From positions 1-36,800 of IMG/VR virus record IMGVR_UViG_3300024518_003939: DNA of 36,800 nt. One strand, 5' to 3'. A model generated the notes under the pieces. That model was not told where the DNA came from. It ran no database searches and saw nothing but the letters and a program-made list of their open reading frames with translations. The position numbers and the translations under genes are program-made. This DNA comes from a virus. Position 1 is the stretch's first letter. Each line of letters starts with the position of its first letter. Shown in pieces: positions 24,262-31,004 of the stretch.

Positions 24262-24635
24262 GCTGCTCCTCGTTTACGAATGTTGAGACCGACCTTGGTG
24301 TAGATCTTGACGCCCGGAATTTGCTTCTTACGGGTTTCCATAAAAATGTTGTACGCTTGGGATGAAGGTCGGCGATGCAACAACTCGAACGCGTTGTTGC
24401 GGCGGATGAACTTGTAATAGTCTTCCCAGTCGACGACTTGAGGAAGCTTTCTTTCAGTGCGGGTGACGACGGTCTCTGCGTCGCGTGCGGTGTCCGTACC
24501 CTCTTCTTCCAACGCTTCGATCGTTAACGCCTTAACGAATTCTAATTTCGCGCTAGTCTTCTTAGCAACTTCGACAGCTTTTCGATGTTCTTCTGCCGCG
24601 TCCCGACATTGCTTTATCAGATTTCCAATCGTCAT
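24258..24635 (-). CDS. Phage replication-module protein, unknown function
   Basis: 125 residues. The N-terminal 55 form a charged helix, an acidic Glu-rich stretch follows, and the end has a conserved-looking VDWEDYYKFIRRNNAFELLHRRPSSQAY block and PGVKIYTKVGLNIRKRG. Genes of this form often precede the ssDNA-binding-like gene in other phages, which is the best hint to a shared task. The stop overlaps the next start by 4 bases. It is the first gene after a consensus promoter (24905-24877) and a long structured leader containing a dispersed palindrome 35 bases upstream of the ATG. Confidence 0.6.
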   Translation of the reverse strand: MTIGNLIKQCRDAAEEHRKAVEVAKKTSAKLEFVKALTIEALEEEGTDTARDAETVVTRTERKLPQVVDWEDYYKFIRRNNAFELLHRRPSSQAYNIFMETRKKQIPGVKIYTKVGLNIRKRGAA

Positions 24636-24669
24636 GTCTTTGCTCCTTAGTGGTCTTCGTGGTCTTTGC

Positions 24670-24691
24670 TTTCCACAACGCGTTGTGGAAA
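24670..24691. repeat. Dispersed palindrome, copy 4
   Basis: A perfect 22-bp palindrome, TTTCCACAACG plus its reverse complement. It lies in the leader, about 185 bases downstream of the -10 box of the minus-strand promoter and 35 bases before the first gene. In RNA it could fold as a 9-bp hairpin with a CGCG loop. Confidence 0.92.
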
Positions 24692-24697
24692 TAAAGT

Positions 24698-24807
24698 GGG
24701 CAAGAGCCGGGAAATCAGGTAAGTCGCCTTTCAGTCATAGACCCTTGGCAACCCCCGGCTCTCGCCCTAGTTAGGCGGGGGTGGGAGAGAGCGAGACCCC
24801 CACCCCC
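24698..24807 (-). other. Structured leader: two further stem-loops
   Basis: GGGCAAGAGCCGGG (24698-24711) pairs with CCCGGCTCTCGCCC (24754-24767) with one mismatch in 14 bp across a 42-base loop. A second stem pairs GGGGGTGGG near 24778-24786 with CCCACCCCC near 24799-24807. Neither is followed by a T tract on the minus strand, so they look like leader RNA folds, not terminators. Confidence 0.55.
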
Positions 24808-24876
24808 AGGTTTTCAAGAAGCGTCACGCCTGTCCGTTTCCCATTCTGAAAAGGCGATCCCCCACTTGAACTTAAC

Positions 24877-24905
24877 ATTATACCGGAATTAGGGACCTAT
24901 GTCAA
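24877..24905 (-). promoter_or_regulatory. Consensus sigma70 promoter, minus strand
   Basis: Read on the minus strand: TTGACA (24905-24900), a 17-base spacer, TATAAT (24882-24877). Both boxes are exact consensus matches with ideal spacing. It should drive the polymerase/nuclease operon from 24635 downward. The -35 box lies in the last codons of the upstream gene. Confidence 0.92.
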
Positions 24906-25079
24906 CGGGTAAGGGCGATAAATCCTTTCCCTCAATTTCTCAAAATCAGCAATCAGTTCGTTAGTTCTCTTAAAAACGCTCCCATCCAGAGATTGCCAAT
25001 ACTGCTCGCGAAAGTTATCGGGGAATAGCTCTAGCTGAACCGCAGTCCAGGTCGGCGAGCCCAAGAACTTAAACTTCAT
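24897..25079 (-). CDS. 60-residue small protein, unknown
   Basis: The ATG overlaps the stop of the upstream gene (ATGA). The product has FKFLGSPTWTAVQLELFPDNFREQYW and an Arg/Tyr-rich end. Its last two codons form the -35 box of the next promoter. No function is recognised. It is called real because of the coupled start and protein-like composition. Confidence 0.5.
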   Translation of the reverse strand: MKFKFLGSPTWTAVQLELFPDNFREQYWQSLDGSVFKRTNELIADFEKLRERIYRPYPLT

Positions 25080-25294
25080 GCTTCGCCCCCATTCACGTAC
25101 GGCTTGATCATTCTAAGAATTAGTTCGCTAGTGACAAGGTTGCTTCCGCTAGCAAGCTCGTACAATTCTTCGACCTCAGCCTGCATCCTTTCGTAATGCT
25201 TGAGCGTTCGATGAACCTCGTAAAATATTACCGAATCAGCTAAATCCGAAAGTGTTAGCGAATTGAACTTCTTCGCCGTAGTTAAATTACCCAT
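25076..25294 (-). CDS. 72-residue small helical protein, unknown
   Basis: Start ATG 25294 with GGGGAGAG upstream. A longer frame from 25330 would run through the parS-like site and is less likely. The product is helical and acidic (residues 15-50, YEVHRTLKHYERMQAEVEELYELA) and ends in YVNGGEA. It follows the helicase gene and is coupled to the next small gene. Function unknown. Confidence 0.5.
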   Translation of the reverse strand: MGNLTTAKKFNSLTLSDLADSVIFYEVHRTLKHYERMQAEVEELYELASGSNLVTSELILRMIKPYVNGGEA

Positions 25295-25310
25295 ACTTCT
25301 CTCCCCCCAA

Positions 25311-25326
25311 CGTTCCACGTGGAACA
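25311..25326. promoter_or_regulatory. parS-like palindrome, site 1
   Basis: CGTTCCACGTGGAACA contains a perfect 14-bp palindrome. Against the parS sequence of Bacillus subtilis (TGTTCCACGTGAAACA, recalled from knowledge) it differs at 2 of 16 positions. It lies between the helicase stop and the start of the next small gene. No ParA/ParB-type gene was recognised in the window. Confidence 0.65.
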
Positions 25327-27000
25327 TCACTTCCTAAACTTGTCGTGCACCCACTTCACGTGCTCAGGGTACAGCGGCACCAGCCAGCACAACTGGACGC
25401 TGAACCCACGTTTCGTATCGCTGTAGCGCGATAATCGTTCAATCCCATGCGTCTTCAAGAACCACTGCCTGACCTTCGGGCCGGTTACTGGCGTGGCCTT
25501 GATGTTCAAGATCTCGGCGAGGTATGAGAAATTGACCGGCGTCCAGGTCTTCGGATCCGTGGTCTTGAACCGCTCACCGAAGTACATGTTCAGCTTGTCC
25601 GTAATTTCGTCCGAGCTGGTAAAGTCCATCTCCCGCGCCCCCTTGAACGCCTCCTCCTCCGGGGTCAAAAACCACGACTCTTCTTGTAGCCACAATTGAT
25701 AAAATTCCGCCCACATCTTCGCCAGGTCAACGTGCTCGCGTGGGTTGTGCATCCACTTCACGCGTACCGGGGCGTACCGCCGCGCCCCGGTAGGGTCGTT
25801 CAGCACGTCCAGACCGTTCGCAGTCCCGATAAAAATCGTGCACCGCGGGTAGGTGATCTCAATCTTTGCGTAAGGTAACCGGTACGAGTCCTCTATCCGC
25901 GAGATAAAGTTCTTCATCGCGCCGTAGTCCGACTTCCTGAAGGTGTACTCGATCTCCCCCATCTCCACGATCACATGCGTTAGTGCGATGTGCGCGGAAT
26001 CCCGGGCTGAAAACGAATCGAGATGAAGACTGACCCCCGTCTTAACAAAGCCTTCAGTTCGCGGGTCATCGGGGAACAAGTACTGAATGAAAGACGTCTT
26101 CCCGCACCCCTGCGGGCCGATAAATAAAAGTACGTGCGCCTTCTGCGATAGGCGCGGCTTCGCCCACCCGCACGACGCCTCGACCGCTTGGATACACGTT
26201 CGATAAAGGTAAGACGCGCCGACCTTTTTCTCGTGCGCGTTCTCGAAAACGATGGCGTTATCTATGAGCTTCTTGAACTCCCCCCTCGGAACGATCGGAC
26301 CTTTTGCGATCGCGATCTTGTTCCGTGGCTTTGGCAGCGCTTTGAAATACTCATACGCCGGGTGATACGTGTTGAGGGTCGCGATCGACTCCAGACATTC
26401 GAAGATCTTCTTGGAGTCATTAATCGCTGCAAAATGCAGCATATTTTCAATAATTGATCCGACAAGTAAGTCGTTCCGCCCCACCTTATTTATCATCGTC
26501 TCCGCGGCGGGCGGCAACGTATGCTCTATCTTGCGCGTCATTAAATTGAACCGGCTCGTAATGTTGAGCTGGTCTAGCACACTTGCGATATTTTGAACCG
26601 TTGCCGGCTGCTTGAACGACGGCCCCTTCTTCTGCGTCATTACTGTGTTGGGTAAAAAAATCGTTTGCGGCCGCGGAATCGCATCGATGATTTCATCGAC
26701 AACAGTAAAGCCGGAGTTCGGTTGCGCTTTCAGCGCGTCCTGAAACTCCTGGTCTACTAGCTGGACGGCCGTTTTGCTTTTATCACCTTCCGCTTGCGCC
26801 TCACGCTGGTGATGCGTTCGGTTTGCATCTTCTTCTTTCTTTGCGCTTGGTACTTTTGAACGTCTTCGGGATAAGGTTTTTTGGTCTTTGTCTTCGCTTT
26901 TGTCTTCGCTTTTGTCTTCGCTTTTGTCTTCGCTTTTGTCTTCGCCTTTGCTTTTTCTTTTGTTTCTTGTGCCACGTCCACCTCCAACTTCTTCAGGCAT
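25327..27000 (-). CDS. VirE/VapE-like replicative helicase ATPase
   Basis: 557 residues. The first 75 are Lys/Glu/Asp-rich, including KSED repeats, and overlap the primase gene. The ATPase core starts near 280: Walker A LLFIGPQGCGKTSF (GPQGCGKT 295-302), a Walker B-like strand HVIVEMGEIEYTF (342-354), the family block MKNFISRIEDSYRLPY, the sensor strand CTIFIGTANG and the arginine finger TGARRYAPV (404-412). This is the pattern of virulence-associated E / superfamily 3-like helicases paired with phage primases. It should unwind DNA at the fork. ATG 27000 is supported by AGGAGAG about 9 bases upstream. Confidence 0.9.
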   Translation of the reverse strand: MPEEVGGGRGTRNKRKSKGEDKSEDKSEDKSEDKSEDKDQKTLSRRRSKVPSAKKEEDANRTHHQREAQAEGDKSKTAVQLVDQEFQDALKAQPNSGFTVVDEIIDAIPRPQTIFLPNTVMTQKKGPSFKQPATVQNIASVLDQLNITSRFNLMTRKIEHTLPPAAETMINKVGRNDLLVGSIIENMLHFAAINDSKKIFECLESIATLNTYHPAYEYFKALPKPRNKIAIAKGPIVPRGEFKKLIDNAIVFENAHEKKVGASYLYRTCIQAVEASCGWAKPRLSQKAHVLLFIGPQGCGKTSFIQYLFPDDPRTEGFVKTGVSLHLDSFSARDSAHIALTHVIVEMGEIEYTFRKSDYGAMKNFISRIEDSYRLPYAKIEITYPRCTIFIGTANGLDVLNDPTGARRYAPVRVKWMHNPREHVDLAKMWAEFYQLWLQEESWFLTPEEEAFKGAREMDFTSSDEITDKLNMYFGERFKTTDPKTWTPVNFSYLAEILNIKATPVTGPKVRQWFLKTHGIERLSRYSDTKRGFSVQLCWLVPLYPEHVKWVHDKFRK

Positions 27001-27863
27001 AGCATTCTCTCCTGACTGTTCACCCAGTTGTAATAATCAAGGGTAGAATTGTTTCGACAGCTTTCGTGAAAACAGTGGAACGCCCCCGCTCCCGGCATGT
27101 ACCGGGCCTCCCGATCTGACGGGTCAGTATGCTCTTGATGCCAAGGACAAACTACCGCCACCCATCCTGAGTCGTTGGTGACACCTCGTGATAAGTGGTG
27201 CTCCTGTATGAACCCCCAGATCAGGTCATCTTTGATTTGTTTCGAGGTTGGTTTTTCGGGATCTTCCCACCTTTTCTGCTCGGGCAGCTTGAGATGGTCA
27301 GGGTCGATTCCAAAATTGGCCATCAAATTTCGGATCAGATAGCGCCGGTTCGGGACGTAATCTTTGAGCTTGGCTGAAAAATTCGTTTTTTGATGGCGCG
27401 AATGAGGCAACCTGAAAAGATGGACGCAATCGATCGCGCCTTCGTCGGTTAAGTGGGCGGCGGCAAGCGCTCGCATGCACGCCTCGTAATACTCCTTGTC
27501 CGGCATCCTGTGGATAAGGTACCCGTACTGAAAATTGCCCTTGCTGGTCTCCAAAATCCAACTGGGCTTCGCCGCTGAGGGGATGCGCTTGATAGGGACT
27601 TTAGTAGCTATGTCATCCAGGACGATCGCATGTGCGGAAGAAAAAAAAGTCTTGCCGCGCTTGGGCCACGGCTGCTGGGGTATGAACCGGTGCGCGGCTA
27701 CGCTGAAGTACCAAGCGGCAGGCCGCACCATGATCTGAGGGTTCGGCCAGTACGTGCGCCAACCCTTTCCTTCGTTTGAAACGACGACGGGGAGTTCGTC
27801 ATCTTCCAAACGGTTGAATATCTTACTGACAAATGCGAAACTTGTTACGAGGTCTTTGTGCAA
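26757..27863 (-). CDS. Primase (archaeo-eukaryotic/RepB-like) with C-terminal zinc motif
   Basis: 368 residues. SAHAIVLDDIATKV (Asp83, Asp84) matches the metal-binding strand of phage primase-polymerases that accompany VirE-type helicases, followed by PSWILETSKGNFQYGYLI and HLFRLPHSRHQKT, both characteristic. Residues 237-269 carry a zinc-type cluster (VVCPWHQEHTD...HCFHESC) as in primases that feed a helicase. The last 80 residues are an Ala/Lys/Thr tail (KTKAK repeats) that overlaps the helicase gene by 244 bases in the -1 frame. It should lay RNA or DNA primers. A bifunctional primase-helicase appears here as two overlapping genes. Confidence 0.85.
   Translation of the reverse strand: MHKDLVTSFAFVSKIFNRLEDDELPVVVSNEGKGWRTYWPNPQIMVRPAAWYFSVAAHRFIPQQPWPKRGKTFFSSAHAIVLDDIATKVPIKRIPSAAKPSWILETSKGNFQYGYLIHRMPDKEYYEACMRALAAAHLTDEGAIDCVHLFRLPHSRHQKTNFSAKLKDYVPNRRYLIRNLMANFGIDPDHLKLPEQKRWEDPEKPTSKQIKDDLIWGFIQEHHLSRGVTNDSGWVAVVCPWHQEHTDPSDREARYMPGAGAFHCFHESCRNNSTLDYYNWVNSQERMLCLKKLEVDVAQETKEKAKAKTKAKTKAKTKAKTKAKTKTKKPYPEDVQKYQAQRKKKMQTERITSVRRKRKVIKAKRPSS
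26891..26950. repeat. 12-bp tandem repeats inside the primase/helicase overlap
   Basis: Four perfect copies of TCTTCGCTTTTG and a fifth with one change. In the primase frame (minus strand) they encode KTKA repeats, in the helicase frame KSED repeats. The number of units could vary by slippage and would change both proteins by 4 residues per unit without breaking either frame. Confidence 0.95.
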
Positions 27864-27892
27864 GGTCTCTCTCCTTCTTCATGTTGTCTTTT

Positions 27893-27918
27893 AAGCCCCG
27901 GCCCCCGGGGCTTTTTTT
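27893..27918 (+). terminator. Hairpin with T7 tract, oriented on the + strand
   Basis: AAGCCCCGG (27893-27901) pairs with CCGGGGCTT (27905-27913) around CCC, followed by seven T on the + strand. On the minus strand, where the neighbouring endolysin and primase genes lie, there is no T tract. It would stop antisense transcripts before they enter the lysis genes. Confidence 0.7.
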
Positions 27919-28271
27919 CACTCGTCGAGACGCCTACGCTTCCCCTCGCCCCACGAGTAATGGTTCCCGTCAGGGTTAGTAAATCGACCGCCCCACGTTC
28001 CGCCGAGCGCTTCCCAACACGTTCCTAACTCTTTGTGTGCTTCGGTCGTGGTCTGGTATTCCCACTTGCCGTTGACCTTAAAAAAGAGGTTGAGATCAAC
28101 CGCTCGCCGCCGGTAATGGTAAGAGTTCTTAGAGTGCTTTGGCTTGTTGCCGGGGCGCGATTTCAGGTCGCCTCCGGTGAGCATCCAACCGCTTTGCTCG
28201 GCGAAAAGAATCAGTCGTGAAAGTGCCTTAAGGAACGCCCACTGACGCTCGCGTTCGGTGCTCTTTTTCAT
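27918..28271 (-). CDS. Endolysin, M15-type peptidase
   Basis: 117 residues, a single compact domain. The zinc-site pattern is KNSYHYRRRAVDLNLFF (Ser50, His52, Asp59), typical S-x-H-x(6)-D, then LGTCWEALGGTWGGRF, then NPDGNHYSW (His104). This is the L-Ala-D-Glu / D-Ala-D-Ala peptidase arrangement of M15 phage lysins, which cut peptidoglycan peptide bridges. There is no signal peptide, so a holin is required. A 34-residue membrane peptide encoded just upstream, with a coupled start, fits that role. The gene is on the replication strand, not with the virion genes, and a hairpin follows its stop. Confidence 0.87.
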   Translation of the reverse strand: MKKSTERERQWAFLKALSRLILFAEQSGWMLTGGDLKSRPGNKPKHSKNSYHYRRRAVDLNLFFKVNGKWEYQTTTEAHKELGTCWEALGGTWGGRFTNPDGNHYSWGEGKRRRLDE

Positions 28272-28372
28272 GCTCGTAAAACGATCTCAATCACTGCGAT
28301 CCACACCACGATAGAAAAAATAAGGGCGCCGCTCCACGCCCATAACTTGAACCAATCAATCTTATTTTTCAT
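28268..28372 (-). CDS. Tiny single-helix membrane protein, holin candidate
   Basis: A 34-residue frame, ATG 28372, with AAGGAG about 9 bases upstream. Residues 11-32 form one hydrophobic helix (WAWSGALIFSIVVWIAVIEI) after a Lys/Asp-containing start. Its TGA overlaps the endolysin ATG (ATGA), the classical holin-endolysin order. Holins are usually longer; pinholins and class III holins are the closest comparison. A dispersed palindrome ends 26 bases upstream, suggesting that lysis is under the same control as replication. Confidence 0.6.
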   Translation of the reverse strand: MKNKIDWFKLWAWSGALIFSIVVWIAVIEIVLRA

Positions 28373-28393
28373 CGCTCTTTCTCCTTCTCTTTT

Positions 28394-28720
28394 TCATGTT
28401 TCCACAACGCGTTGTGGAAACTCGCCGAGTGCGGTTAGCATTTTTTGCGGCAACTTTTCGAGGGGAAGATCGACGTAATCCCAGTCGATATCGGGACGCA
28501 AACTCTTCTTCGAAACGTTGTACGCAAACTCAATAGCTATAGCTTGTTCGAAGGTTACGACGCGAATTCGCTGTGACCAGACGGTAGGTAGGTTTTTCTC
28601 AATTCCTATTTTTCGGGCCAAATTTGACTTTGACCCCGCTCGATCGATAGCGACAGCTAGTGCTGAGAGCATAACCTCCCAAGCTTTTTCGGAAAGATGG
28701 CGGTAATATTTTACTTTCAT
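28394..28720 (-). CDS. YdaS/Cro-like helix-turn-helix regulator
   Basis: 108 residues. The segment from about residue 21 (AVAIDRAGSKSNLARKIGI, then TVWSQRIRVVTFEQAIAIEF and LRPDIDW) matches small Cro/YdaS-type DNA-binding proteins, in which the invariant RPD-x-x-W follows the helices. The gene is the first of the minus-strand run, adjacent to the AT-rich divergent control region, the usual place for a phage repressor or Cro. Its last codons coincide with a dispersed palindrome. It is the leading candidate for the protein that binds these palindromes, but nothing in the sequence proves it. Confidence 0.7.
   Translation of the reverse strand: MKVKYYRHLSEKAWEVMLSALAVAIDRAGSKSNLARKIGIEKNLPTVWSQRIRVVTFEQAIAIEFAYNVSKKSLRPDIDWDYVDLPLEKLPQKMLTALGEFPQRVVET
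28398..28421. repeat. Dispersed palindrome, copy 5
   Basis: A perfect 24-bp palindrome with GTTTCCACAACG as its left arm. It lies at the end of the HTH gene, read there as FPQRVVET, and upstream of the holin-like gene. Confidence 0.93.
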
Positions 28721-28751
28721 TTCAATGACCTACGTTCGGGTTGGTCGCGGG

Positions 28752-28874
28752 AAGAATTAAGAATTAGTAGTAGCTAGCTAGCTATATATATACCTATTAA
28801 TAAGGTAAATTACGTAGTAACTATATCGTTACCACTTAATTCTTATAAGGTTACAAAAGAGGTTGCTAGCTAGC
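28752..28874. other. AT-rich control region with nested symmetrical repeats
   Basis: Within the 218-base gap before the HTH gene: AAGAATTAAG (28752-28761) with its inverse at 28835-28844, a 14-bp palindrome TAGCTAGCTAGCTA (28771-28784) leading into alternating TATATATA, GTAAC...GTTAC (28817-28832), and GCTAGCTAGC (28865-28874). The concentration of symmetry and AT content fits an origin of replication or a multi-operator switch between divergent transcripts. Confidence 0.5.
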
Positions 28875-28926
28875 TGATTTTTAGGGTCTTTTCGCACCCC
28901 AACTGAAGGCCGTCCGATCCTTATAT

Positions 28927-28955
28927 ATGTTAACATAATTAGATCTTCGGGTCAA
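28927..28955 (-). promoter_or_regulatory. Probable sigma70 promoter, minus strand
   Basis: Minus strand: TTGACC (28955-28950), a 17-base spacer, TAACAT (28932-28927), with TATATA just beyond. It points into the HTH regulator gene and gives a leader of about 200 bases across the AT-rich region. Confidence 0.6.
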
Positions 28956-29247
28956 GGGCTTGAGACGTTTCTTCCCTCGCATGGTGGCGGCATTTCGGGT
29001 TGAAAAGTTGCGACTTAAATTTGAAGAAAGAAGGGCGATCACAATCGCCTACGCAACACCGCGGCGTGAGCGTTTGCCACGGCCAATCTGGACGCCAAGG
29101 AAAGGGTCCTTCGCCGTACGCACCTTGGTAAGTTTTCGCGATGAATCTTGCGACATCCATCGTGTCCCAATGCTGCACGCGACCCTTGCGAGTGAAGTCT
29201 CGAATGTCGTCGTCCCGGATGATGTTCGGATCGGTAATGTCGACCAT
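28939..29247 (-). CDS. 102-residue protein with Cys/His cluster, unknown
   Basis: Start ATG 29247, chosen for GAGGAG 8 bases upstream; a longer frame to 29319 lacks such a site. The product has an acidic start (DITDPNIIRDDDIRDF), a Trp/Pro-rich middle (PFPWRPDWPWQ) and a Cys/His cluster (CCVGDC...KCRHH) that could bind zinc. It lies at the left edge of the divergent early region and may be an early regulator, which is inference only. Its stop lies within the following minus-strand promoter. Confidence 0.6.
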   Translation of the reverse strand: MVDITDPNIIRDDDIRDFTRKGRVQHWDTMDVARFIAKTYQGAYGEGPFPWRPDWPWQTLTPRCCVGDCDRPSFFKFKSQLFNPKCRHHAREETSQALDPKI

Positions 29248-29312
29248 TTTTAATCTCCTCGCGTTATTAAAGAAGCGCATATGCGCCCGCGTATTGACGC
29301 ACACGTAAGGGG

Positions 29313-29341
29313 TTGACACAAGTTTGTATTTATGTCATAAT
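29313..29341 (+). promoter_or_regulatory. Early promoter 1, + strand
   Basis: TTGACA (29313-29318), a 17-base spacer, CATAAT (29336-29341). It precedes the C2H2 and DUF932 genes. A dispersed palindrome lies 37 bases downstream of the -10 box, in the expected leader. A 12-bp palindrome GCGCATATGCGC (29275-29286) lies upstream. Confidence 0.8.
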
Positions 29342-29377
29342 GATTGATACTGGTCGGATTGTCTGGCTGGGGGTTTA

Positions 29378-29401
29378 GTTTCCGCAACGCGTTGTGGAAA
29401 C
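29378..29401. repeat. Dispersed palindrome, copy 6
   Basis: Left arm GTTTCCGCAACG differs from the consensus at one base; the right arm CGTTGTGGAAAC is intact. It lies 17 bases before the ATG of the C2H2 gene, downstream of promoter 1. Confidence 0.88.
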
Positions 29402-29418
29402 CGAAGGAGAAGAGAGCG

Positions 29419-30030
29419 ATGAACAAGCGTTTGATAGAGGCTTCGCAATTGTTGGGGACGATCGTACCCCTGCTTGAGAATTCGTCGATTGAGTTCTTGG
29501 TTGTTAGGGCGCGTGATGCTCAGAATCGATGGGTCGAGTTCGAGCTTGAGGGAAACGAGGCGAGGCTCAAGTGTTGGTCGGAGGATGTGGGGCTGACGGT
29601 TCAAGAAGCTAAATTCGATGTGTTGCAACGCGAGCGGATGAGGAAGATGCCTGGTACGTTGGGAAAGGAGCCCGCGAAGGTTCGCGCGAAGCGCGATGCG
29701 AAGAAGGTTACGAAGAAACGTAAGCATTCTCAGACGACTCCTATCAGGAATGTGCCGATAGGGCGGCGTGAGTTGATGCCTGGGAATGAACAACCCATTT
29801 TTCCGTCTGATAGGGGATATCAAAAATATCAGTTCTTGATGTCGGGCGAGGTTGGGTGTCTGAAGTGCTCCCGGATTTTTCCTACAGAGCAAGGGGCGGC
29901 TGTGCACAATTTTAGGATGCACGGGCCGAATGCTGTGAATCGCAAGGTTAAGCGGGCGGTTGTGAGTGATTACAACAAGGTGACGGAAGTGTTTGGGAAG
30001 TCCTTGGAAGAGAAAGGGGAGCGATCATGA
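29419..30030 (+). CDS. C2H2 zinc-finger protein with basic linker
   Basis: 203 residues; ATG 29419 has AAGGAG 9 bases upstream. Residues 1-70 form a mixed domain (LLGTIVPLLENSSIEFLVVRA, then acidic strands). A Lys/Arg-rich linker follows (about 80-115, KKVTKKRK). A single C2H2 finger is near residue 150: C-LK-C-SRIFPTEQGAAV-H-NFRM-H. The rest is basic. C2H2 fingers occur in phages and typically contact DNA. As the first early + gene it is a candidate transcription regulator. The TGA overlaps the next ATG. Confidence 0.7.
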   Translation: MNKRLIEASQLLGTIVPLLENSSIEFLVVRARDAQNRWVEFELEGNEARLKCWSEDVGLTVQEAKFDVLQRERMRKMPGTLGKEPAKVRAKRDAKKVTKKRKHSQTTPIRNVPIGRRELMPGNEQPIFPSDRGYQKYQFLMSGEVGCLKCSRIFPTEQGAAVHNFRMHGPNAVNRKVKRAVVSDYNKVTEVFGKSLEEKGERS

Positions 30031-30968
30031 GCGATGAAATTTATCGGGAGGATATGGCCTACGTGGGCGATGTTCCTTGGCATGGTAAGGGTACAAGGTT
30101 ACAGCCTGGTTCGTCGATTGAACGGTGGGCCGCTGCTGCGGGTTTTGAGTGGTACGTCGAAAAGACGCCAATTCCTTTCATGGACGGTCTTTATCCTGAT
30201 CGCGTGATTCTTTATCGGTCGGATAATCGTGCGCCGCTTTCGATTGCAAGCACGCGTTACAAGTTGGTTCAGCCGATGGAGGTGCTTGAGTTCTTTCGCG
30301 ACCTTTGCGAATCGCAAGGGTTCCAGATGGAGACCGCTGGGATGCTTCGCGGGGGTACGACGTATTGGGCATTAGCTCTTACGGGACGTGAAGCGCAGAT
30401 CCGCGGGGAACAGATCCTTGCGTACACTTTGATAGCGACGTCTTGCGATGGTTCGCTTGCTACTCAAACTCGCTTGACGAGTGTGCGCGTGGTTTGTAAC
30501 AACACGTTGCAAATGTCCATGCTCGGCGGAGAAGGCAGCAAGGTTATTACGCGCCATTCGACAGTGTTTGATCCCGATAAGGTTAAACGTGATCTTAAGT
30601 TGGTGAACGTCGATGCCAGTTGGGACGCGTTCATCGCGAGTATTAACAAGCTTTCGGAATTTCCGTTCACTGATAATCGTGCGCGACGGTTCTTTGCTGA
30701 GCTACTTAACGTCGATCTTGCGGATGAGGTGGAGCACCCCGCACGCTTTCGCACGTTCAACCGGTTATGGGCGGAGTACGAGCGCACACGTCCTGCGATT
30801 GCTAATACCGCGTGGGGCGCGGTCAACGCGGTGACGCAGTACATCGATCATGACAAGCCCGTGCGCGATGCGGACAATCGATTGGATTCAGCGTGGTTCG
30901 GCTCTGGGCAGCAACTAAAGTCGCGGGCGCTTGCGTTGGCCGAGGACATCTATGCGCTCGAAGTCTGA
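30027..30968 (+). CDS. DUF932 / TIGR03299-type phage-plasmid protein
   Basis: 313 residues. The opening (YVGDVPWHGKGTRLQPGSS), RVILYRSDNRAPLSIASTRY, LEFFRDLCESQGFQMETAG and ATSCDGSLATQTRLTSVRVV followed by CNNTLQ match the DUF932 family known from phages, plasmids and mobile elements, including the LSVVG/SxRVVCNNTL pattern. The biochemical function is unknown; it is frequently an early gene beside DNA-modifying functions. The start overlaps the upstream stop. A dispersed palindrome begins right after its stop codon. Confidence 0.87.
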   Translation: MSDEIYREDMAYVGDVPWHGKGTRLQPGSSIERWAAAAGFEWYVEKTPIPFMDGLYPDRVILYRSDNRAPLSIASTRYKLVQPMEVLEFFRDLCESQGFQMETAGMLRGGTTYWALALTGREAQIRGEQILAYTLIATSCDGSLATQTRLTSVRVVCNNTLQMSMLGGEGSKVITRHSTVFDPDKVKRDLKLVNVDASWDAFIASINKLSEFPFTDNRARRFFAELLNVDLADEVEHPARFRTFNRLWAEYERTRPAIANTAWGAVNAVTQYIDHDKPVRDADNRLDSAWFGSGQQLKSRALALAEDIYALEV

Positions 30969-30992
30969 GTTTTCACAACGCGTTGTGGAAAC
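30969..30992. repeat. Dispersed palindrome, copy 7
   Basis: Left arm GTTTTCACAACG has one change from consensus; the right arm is intact. It lies 12 bases upstream of the -35 box of promoter 2. Confidence 0.88.
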
Positions 30993-31004
30993 AATGTCAG
31001 GGTA

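Noticed and set aside
26891-26950. Programmed -1 frameshift fusing primase and helicase
   Set aside because: The frame relation fits, but no standard X XXY YYZ heptamer is present and the helicase has its own ribosome binding site; kept only as a possibility.
29335-29922. Long antisense frame (195 residues) on the minus strand
   Set aside because: It mirrors the C2H2 gene, has Leu/Arg/His-rich shadow composition and no ribosome binding site; the + frame has a clear zinc finger and start.
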